A stretch of DNA of 64,000 bases. Origin: Aplectana chamaeleonis. Taxonomy: Eukaryota; Nematoda; Chromadorea; Rhabditida; Cosmocercidae. The notes beneath the pieces are model-generated. The model made no database searches, was not told the origin of the DNA, and saw only the letters and a list, made by a program, of their open reading frames with translations. Below are positions 48,001-57,000 of the stretch, piece by piece; the stretch's first letter is position 1, and every line of letters starts with the position of its first letter. Location of the stretch: the NCBI GenBank assembly GCA_029168955.1, contig JAPDOI010001755.1:62001-126000 (forward strand), read 5' to 3'. The position numbers and the translations under genes are program-made.

Positions 48001-51000
48001 GCGCGTCTCTATAAGCGCACGGACACGCGTGCCAGTGCGTATATGCACACACCTGACTCGTATACACAAGCACACAAAACCTACGGAGATCTACGCGCGT
48101 TCATGAATACTCATGCGCGCATGTAGAGTGGTACATACGCATACACAAAAACGATTACATCCTTGCGTCCTTACGTGTACACATTTGCACTCATGCGCGC
48201 AGTGATAACATGCATACGCACGCACGCATTCATATGTACGCGACCACAATCGCTCAATGCCCTACACGAGAACATGCGCTCATGCTCGAATGATTACGCA
48301 AACACCGTGTATGCAGTGACATGCACGCGTAATCACAAACATATTCGCAAGCACGCGCGCATACTCACGCGCAATATAGCATACAGTCAGCGGGGATCGC
48401 ACTTTTCTTTATTGTGCGTTGGCACAAGCTCTGTGCACACGATATAATTACGCCAACGCGCAATAAGAACGCCAAGTTATAATGCAATCTTTGCCGACTT
48501 TAAAACACATGGGAGCGCATATGCACATGCGCATACAATTATTTGCTTTCAAATAAACGCTACCCTGCAGAAACACATATCCTCTGCTTTCCGTGTTACC
48601 TAATTTACTGAGCTCCCTGGCGTGCTTTTGCGGAGAAAGGGCAGAAACCGCGAAAAATTGTGGGGAGGAGGTAACACAGTACACGCGCGCGGACGCACGC
48701 AATGAACGGAAATGAATTTAACTTCGAAAAAGGGGATAGACGCATCTTGCGCGCACTTACGAGGACATTTGCGCAAACACACCCACTGGCACAAGCGCGC
48801 GTACACGCGCGCGTGTACAAGCACACGCATGAAATCGTTCACATATGCACACGCGCACCGACTATCGCGTGCGCACGCACACACACACTAACACGAACGC
48901 GTGTACGTGTACCTACGCGCGCAAGCGTAGACATAACCATATTTATAGCTGCGCCATAAATTCCAGCCTAAAAACAGAGGATGCTTGCGTTTTCCTCGTC
49001 AGTTTCCGACAGTCTGCGACGCTGCGATAGACGTCACTGTGGACGCGATTACTTCAACGACTATCGCAACCAGCTTACGCGCGATCACCTTCCCTACGTC
49101 CTGACGATATCATCTGAGGCCCTATCTACTTCCCACGACGTCCTGCAGACGTCATCTTAAGCCCTAACAACTTTCCACGACGTCCTGACGACATCATATG
49201 AAGCCCTGCCTACTTTCTACGTCCTGACGACGTCATCCAAAGTCCTAGAGATTCCCACGACGTCCTGCTGGCGCCGTCGAAAGGTTTGAATCCCATGTGT
49301 CAAAACTTTGCGTCTCTTCTCCAATTTCAGCTTAAGTCGTAAGTTGCTATTTTGTAACTTACGACTTGGGCTGAATTTGCAATGCTAATTCGCTTTCCGG
49401 CTGATTTTTCTAGTCCATCTGACTTCTGTCTGAATTATCGAATCGGCCAGTTATTGAGCAGGTACCCTCGCCTGCTATCCTTCAACGTGCGTGTCCGAAT
49501 GTTAACAGCCGGCTGTCAGTGTGGTTATATTCTCCACGTAGAATGCTGCGCGCGACGGGGAGGATTTGACCCGCTTTTTTCAGTGAAGCCCTTTCCAGTT
49601 CTTAAACTTTAGCCATATGGTGATAAGAACTTGCTTGTTCCACTTATCTTGCCTTTCGAAACCCGTGATGGTCGGCATAACATAACACAATTATCGAACT
49701 CGGAAAGCGAGAATTTGCTCTCGGAGATTTCTTGGAGCACACACTAATGTTCATGGTTATCTCAGGGCACAAGGAGAATCGGCTCAGGGTATCTCTTGAG
49801 AAAAGGTTTCAACTTCACTACAGTGTGTAATCTGTTCCCGTCTTGTCCCTACATAGAATCCTTTTCCAAGCTCTTCTAATATGTACGTACTAGGAGAAAA
49901 CCTACAATAAGCATCCAAATCCCGCAGTAGCGATACATGGTGAGCCGGAACCAAATCATCGTCCACGTCAATCGCATAACAAACGACAAGTTCTAGAATC
50001 CCAGATTTAACAAACAACACGATGGCAACATAGATATGTACTCTGCGTATCGTTATAAAAACCACACCGCTTCCTTAACGAACTTGTTGGTATCGGATTT
50101 GTGGGGCAAGAGATTTTTCTTTAATACCACAGTTAACACAATGTATGGGAACCCCTGTACACCGCGTTTGAACAAGGTTGAGAATTTGTGCACTTTTCTA
50201 TTAGGGGGACTGGAAAGTAATGTCGCTTTCTAATTAAGCGGGACCTGAACACCTGCTCTACCTATGTACTTTCCCAATCTGCTTCAAATGTTCTTGGATG
50301 ATCAACCAATGTTGGTTAAGACTATTTGACAATTCCTCGATCTTCTGACACGGATTTGTCTCCACTTCCGTCGTTAAACTGTCGTTGTATAACATTGATG
50401 GTCTTCCTGATCGATACGAGCCGGAAAGATCAAAATTACCCGTGCTCGCCTTGGAAAACCACCTTTGGCATTCACGACTGTCCAATGCAATTGGATAAAC
50501 ATCGCGATTGTTTTTGGTGGCGACTGTTGCATTACTTCTCCTAAAAAACTCTGAAACTCAAAAAGCTTGCAACGGCGAATGTGTACCTCATCTGGTAATT
50601 GAATTGCCTATAAGTAGAGAATCCATTATAACCTTACGATGTCTTTGGCACACCTCTGAACCAAACAAAGACCTGATAAATGACAATCAAATATTGACAT
50701 GAGCCGAAACGGCATTACTTTCCGTTCCCCCGTAATACATCATCTTCAAGTTATACTGCGTAATAGAAAAGCAGGATACCCTTGGGTGAACAGTAACTTC
50801 GACTGAATAAGAATGAGTGCTAGAAAAACCAAAAGCTGGGCTGGAATTCACGGAACGAAGACCACGTTTTAACCATGGCTTAGGGCCGATCGATTTGTAC
50901 ACGAAGTGTATACCCGTGATTGCGCTAGCCATGGTTGAAGGCAGGAAACTGCCCAAAAATCTATTAAATATATGCTTAGGCCTGCTGGTGTGTTCGCAAA

Positions 51001-54000
51001 TGTTTTGAGCCTCGAAATTCTTACGTAGATGAGTGACTTCTTCCTTTTCTGTTTCCTGTACCAAAACGGTGCTATCGCAGAGCGGGGGGCACTGTGGTAT
51101 CGCACTTGGCCACGCCCATTTTCGGTGCCGCAATGACTCTCCTAATTCTGGATGGGGGAAGGGAACGCCGGGTAGGTGCTCAAATTGAGTGTGGCACGGT
51201 AAAATGGGCGTGGCCAAGTGCATTGTGCCATAGTGCCCCCCGCTGCCATAGCACCCCCAAAAACTCGTAAAGAATATGTGTCAATGCACATGTTTGGATG
51301 TCAGAATCTTCCGCGACAAAGATGATTCAAAAATTGAGCATCCGTCCTTCTGGTGAGAGGAACCCAGGACAACTGTTACATGACGTGGGCGGTGTGACCC
51401 AATGAGTCGGCTCGAGCACGAGATTTTCACCCACTTCCTGGTCGTTTTTCGTCCCACTTCCCTACTTACTCTTCCTAGAGGGACCCAAAGTATATGTTTC
51501 CGCCAGAAAACGAGCAACTTTTTCATCGTGAATACAGCCTTTAAAACGTGGTTAGTGCTTCGTGAGCTCCACCACAAATAAGTCCTTCTTGCTTCATTAC
51601 CACGATTTTATTGAGAATGCTACCTTTGATGATTCAATGCTATGACAATAAATCACTGCCACTGCTTTATTCAAGAGGAATTCCTTCTTTTCGTTATCGA
51701 AAAGCTTTCCATGCATGTTTGCCCTTCTTCCAAAAACGTCGAGTGTGATATTGAGTAGGCTCGAGCACGAGATTTTCACCCACTTCCTGGTCGTTTTCTA
51801 TCGCACTTCCCTACTTACTCTTCTTAGAGGGACCCAAGGATACGTAGAGATCTTCATTCTACCCCTTCCGTCGGCTTCTGCTCACGAAAAAAAGTACGAA
51901 ATTGATATAATTAATTGCTGGAGAAAAATGAACAAGCTTAGATTCAACCCATCCAACTTGGATACGGTCCAGAGACTGATTCTTTTTTTTCCACTGTCTG
52001 AGTTTTCCAAACTAACTCACATAGAAGCTATCGGTATTGAAATAGGTGTCCGGGATCCAAACAGCTCCCCATTGATTCAGAACCATGTAAGTGCATCCGC
52101 CAATGAATCGACCCAATGATGGCATCAGCCTGGAAATGTCCTTCGCAAGTGGGAAAATACTGATTGCCAGAGAAAAATAATGGTAGATGAGAGGAAATTT
52201 ACGATGACTGTCTCGGCTGGCCATTCTCATCCAACCAATCTCCATGAACATAGGCTCGGAATTTGCTGAGAGTGAACTGTGGACCGGCAAGAGTTCCCGT
52301 ATAAAATAATCCATATGCAGCTATTTCCAGCAGTCCTGGACGATCCCTGATCGCTGTTTGTTTCTGATCAGGCTTCAGTTGCTCCTAAACAAGGGCTCTT
52401 TGCTTTTTTCCCACCTGAACTCACCACTAGTAGGTAACCAGAAACCGAAAACACTTGAAAACGAATGACAACTCCAAAAAATGTTCTAAAAATAACCTAC
52501 GAAATGCGCTCCATCGTAAACATCCATAATTAGCCCCGTAAACCTTAACGTCATAATACAATACGGCGTTGTCCATGTGATATCATATGCCTCAGATTCA
52601 ACGAACCAGTAACCGACGAGTAGATAACCCTTGAATGATTATAAAAGGTATCCTATGTTCTGGAAGTCTCCTCATCGACGACATCAAAGAAAAAACTCAC
52701 AAGGAAAAAGACATGTGCTGCAATTATAGATTCTTTTTTGCCACCCATGAAGTTTATAATTACATAAGCCATAAGTACGCCGATGAATGCGTGAATAGCG
52801 TCAAATCCTGTATGAAAATGACTTTAACCTTATTGATGATTTCTTAAGGATGAATCACTGTTGACACATTTTGCTATTGTTTTCGAACACATTCAGAGAT
52901 TGGGATTTTCAGTCATCCGTGCAAAATTATGGATCCGCCGGTGGAAAGAATCGCTTATCAAACTTCAACAGCAAGTGTAGCAAAACCACTTCTCAATCGC
53001 CCCTCCTTTCTATGTTCAGCCCCGAGGCTCCCATTTGGCATACTAATAACGGTTTCCTAAAAACAGATTGGCCTACTCTGGCACAAGCAGCCGAAACTTC
53101 ACCATTTAGGGGCGATATCCACGCTACACATTCCTGTTCACATTCCGAGGAAGAACTTCTCTCAAGGTTTGTATGAGATTGAGTTCGGTCGAGTAAGCAG
53201 GTAAGTTCAAAGTTCATGTCGTGCGCTTGCAGCCAATAAGAAAGTTGACTATGATAAGTGAATTTGCGCCCTCGGAAGAAGAAGGGCACCCGCCGCTGAA
53301 TTCCGCTACACGCCAGACAATTCTCACGGTGCGCCTTCTGTCATTACGGACTGTTCATAAGATTCAGCTCGTCCGTTACTAGATAAAACTGTGCAGATTA
53401 TAAAACTGCCACCTCCGGAATTGCGAGCAGAAAACAGCTAATTTTCTGTTCCACAAAACCGATCGGGGATGAGTCCGTCCATCTGGACAACGAAGATCCT
53501 GCTTGTTTCCGTCAGAAAACACAAACTGAAACGCGAAAGCTGTACCCAGTTCCTTTTCCCACTTTGTTGTCTTGATTATGGATAAGAACGTAAAGGCCAA
53601 CCGAACATTGCTCGACACGACGCGGTTGCGTCACGGCTCTCGCAAACAAAGTTGATGATAAACAATTGATAAAGGGTAGGATATAAAAGAAATGAAGAGC
53701 AGTGTGTCTTCATTCAAATACCGTCCTTCTCCAGTGGTTAGCAGTTGAGGATCTGCCTGGACTAGGAAGTCGGAAAACAGCACCACCAGTGGTTAAGATT
53801 TAACAAAATCGGAGGAAAAACATAGAGAAGTCGAGCAATGCTCGGTTGGCCTTTGCGTTCTTATTGATTATGGTAGCCTACACAGGAAAAATCAAGCGAG
53901 CTCGAATATTGTTGGCTGACAGCAAGGCATGTGATGCCTCTAACTAGGGAAAGTCTTGAGAGAGAGACCCGCAACGTTTCGGGAAACGTCCTACTGGAAG

Positions 54001-57000
54001 TTGTGAACGATTAATAGAGAAACACACATGTATGCTGCATTTTCCCAACGGACCATTCGGTAGGTCAAAAAAAAGGCGAAAAACTGCAAAAAATAGGGTG
54101 CAGCTTTTCCTCGAGTGGCCACGATGGCCGCATTTCTTATTTCCTACGGGGTGCAGCTTTTCCTCGAGTGGCCACCATGGCCGCATTTCTTATTTCCTAC
54201 GAGCGAAAATTGGCTGTTATGTGCAGCTAACAGCCCTCCTTCCAAAAACAACATACCAGAAAAGATCTGGAAAAAAATTTCGATTGAAGTATGATCAGTA
54301 GTTTTGGATGAAGGTTACGCAGGCATGTGAGTGAACCTAGTGTCGTCTCCTAAAAATGAGATATGGTGCCATAATGGCCACTCAAAAAAGGGACCCCTTG
54401 TCTTGCCTATAATTTTCTTTCACTTCGTTTGTATGCAAACGAGTGTTCCAATCCTCAACAATTCTTCATAGAGCGAAGGTAATTTATGAGATAATAGTGA
54501 CTATATAATACTTCATCATCAACCGAAGAGGCTAGGGGCTGTGACTGTGTTCTATGAAGCAACCGAAGCAGAGGCGATACAAGCTCCTCTGCCTCGGTTG
54601 CTTCACAGAACGCAGTCACAGCTGATAGCGTTTCCAGTTGATGATGATCTACATATTATATAGTCATTTCTATCTCATTCTGGATTTAATTAGTTTCTTC
54701 GGAACGATATCCACCCATTTTCTACAGTTAGAAGACACATGCCAGTCATTGAGCACAATGCCTAGGTAAAAACAAAAAAAACATGAATGTTAGAAAAAAG
54801 TGATAGAAAGAAACGGAATGCGATAAAGAAGCATATTAGGTTAATGAACAAACAGAGGAAAATTATAAATGTGGACATTCCACTGTTGGATTCGAACCCG
54901 CGATACCACTACAGTCTCGCTGCTTTGTATGCTACTTCGTTACCCTACCGGCCACCGCTGCTGATAGTGATGTGCTGCTTTAGTCGATTGAGAAGAAGAG
55001 GGCAAATCATGCAGTGTTCTTGGAAGCGGCTGATATCTCATGAATGAGCCAAAATCAAAGCGCCAAGTTTTGTAAATGCTAGTTTCGTCATAACCTAAAT
55101 CGCATTTAGCAGTTATTTTCAGTCCACTTGCTTTGACCGGGGGATTTCAGTAAGTTTTAGTCAGTTTTTGGCATTTTTTGACCCACCAAAAGTCCGTTGA
55201 GAAAACCCTGCATTTATTTTTGTTACTTTAATCATCCCTCACAAATTTCACTGGGAAGTTTTCGAAACGTAGCGTTGTCTAAAGATCTTTCCCCAGTATT
55301 ATGCGTCTCATCGCGTCCTGAGGGCATTCAATTTTCTTCGTGCATGCTGCACGATTCTCCACGTATTCATCAATGCTCGTGCAGGCGCTTCTCAATGAAA
55401 AGTATGTTTACAGGGCGGGGCAAAGTTTTTGCACCCATCTTGTACTCCGTAAAAACGACTGCCATGAGCATGGAAAATCAATAACTTTCCCAAACTTCCA
55501 CTAAAACCTACACTAATCATAAACATTCATCACATTTCAAAATAGCATCCTCTGCCTTGAATGAAGGCTTGAAATCTCGTAGGAAACATAAGTGGTGGCA
55601 CGAAGGTGGTTGCAATAGATACTGTTCAACGTTTTCTTTGAAGTTGAAGCTTTGACTGAAGAACTACAAGCTTGAAAGACGTTCAACGCATTTCATCGCA
55701 TTCAAGAACGACTACACGGAACAATCACTGGTATCCAAGCCTAAGCTGTAGAGCGGCCCTCCGCCGAGAGGATGAGACCAGCGTCAGAGTGGGCCGATCA
55801 GCTGAGTCCCACTCGGTCGTACGCACCGAAAACGTGCTTTGCAGGAAATGTACCTGAAGAGTAAGTCTACATCCGCCTGACGACTAATCTTTCGATATTT
55901 ATAGCTTGCAAGCAAATCAGGATTACGAAAATGCAATCATTGCATCCGGATGCATCCCTGAGTCTTAAGGATCGTTTATACTCCCGCCGCCGAGCGGAGC
56001 GGCACAATGCATTTCTGTAATATTGATCACGCGGCGCGGCACGAACGATATCGTAGGATTGCACTTCGCCGCGCCGCTCGGCGGCGGAAGTGTAAACGAC
56101 GCCTTACGTTGTGCATGGTTTTCGACCATGTGGGCGTCTCTGAGCAAAATTTGCTGCGTCAGTTCCGCGACAGTACCGCAGCGGCTCCGTGATCAGGCGA
56201 TTATGTTGCCGTGTCTTGAGCCTCGACATCGCCGCGATAGTACCGCACCGGCTCCGCGTTAGAACCGCGCGGGCTCCAAGCGGATGCAGCAGCGAACCTA
56301 GGAATCATAAGAAGTTTACGAGATGGACTTGTTTTCCAACAAATAGACATGGATCCAAAATGTAGAATGTTTGCGTCACTTATTCCAAAATATTCCAAAC
56401 TTTCATGAGATGAATGAAATCTTCTTAAAGGCAGAGTTCACGATAAAAGTCGTTTTTCTGTTTTTCCGCCTATCTTGTAAACGGTACCATGCTGATTTCA
56501 AAAATGTCCCTGAAATCGTTCAAGACCCCCTGGAAACGGAGTTATGGCCCCTAGAAATTCAGCAAGAAAGAATTGTGGACGAGTTGTCCGAGGCTTAAAA
56601 CTCTCGTTTTTGCAGCCGATGTGTGCGAGCTGACCTGAGTAAAGAGAGACGTTGAGAACGAAGGGAAGACCGGAACTTTTGATCGGAAACCATCACTCAT
56701 TTAATCACGAATTCAGGGGAGCTGTTATAGGACATGGGCGGAGTGGCCCAATGGGTTGGCTGGCCCACGAGATTTTCACCCACTTACCGGCCGTTTTTCG
56801 TCGCACTTCCGTTTCTGATCTTCTTAGAGGGACCCAAAGCTTACGTTTTAGTCAAAAAAAACGTGCAACTTTTTCTACGTGAACACTGCCTCTAAAGGCA
56901 GCATACACGCTCGGAAACATGGTCGAGATATCAGCATAAATAGGCCCGCACGGCCCCTACCATGCCGTCAACGACGTTCGAAGCGCTGAAAACCATCCAG

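Larger units (their letters stand above)
47780..48960. repeat. Alternating purine-pyrimidine tract rich in ACGC/CGCG/CACA
   Basis: Over a kilobase of imperfect CACGCGCGC, ACACGCAC and TGCGCGCA runs, broken by the hairpin at 48386-48499 and by the repeat at 48550-48770. The many overlapping frames are low-complexity artefacts. Confidence 0.8.

Noticed and set aside
47884..48447. Several frames in the ACGC-rich tract
   Set aside because: Low-complexity sequence keeps many frames open by chance.
50687..51223. 178-codon minus-strand frame
   Set aside because: It spans part of a mariner end, unique sequence and a family Z MITE, so it cannot be a single conserved protein.
54879..54960. Functional tRNA gene
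   Set aside because: The B box is perfect, but arm spacing is wrong and no acceptor stem closes.
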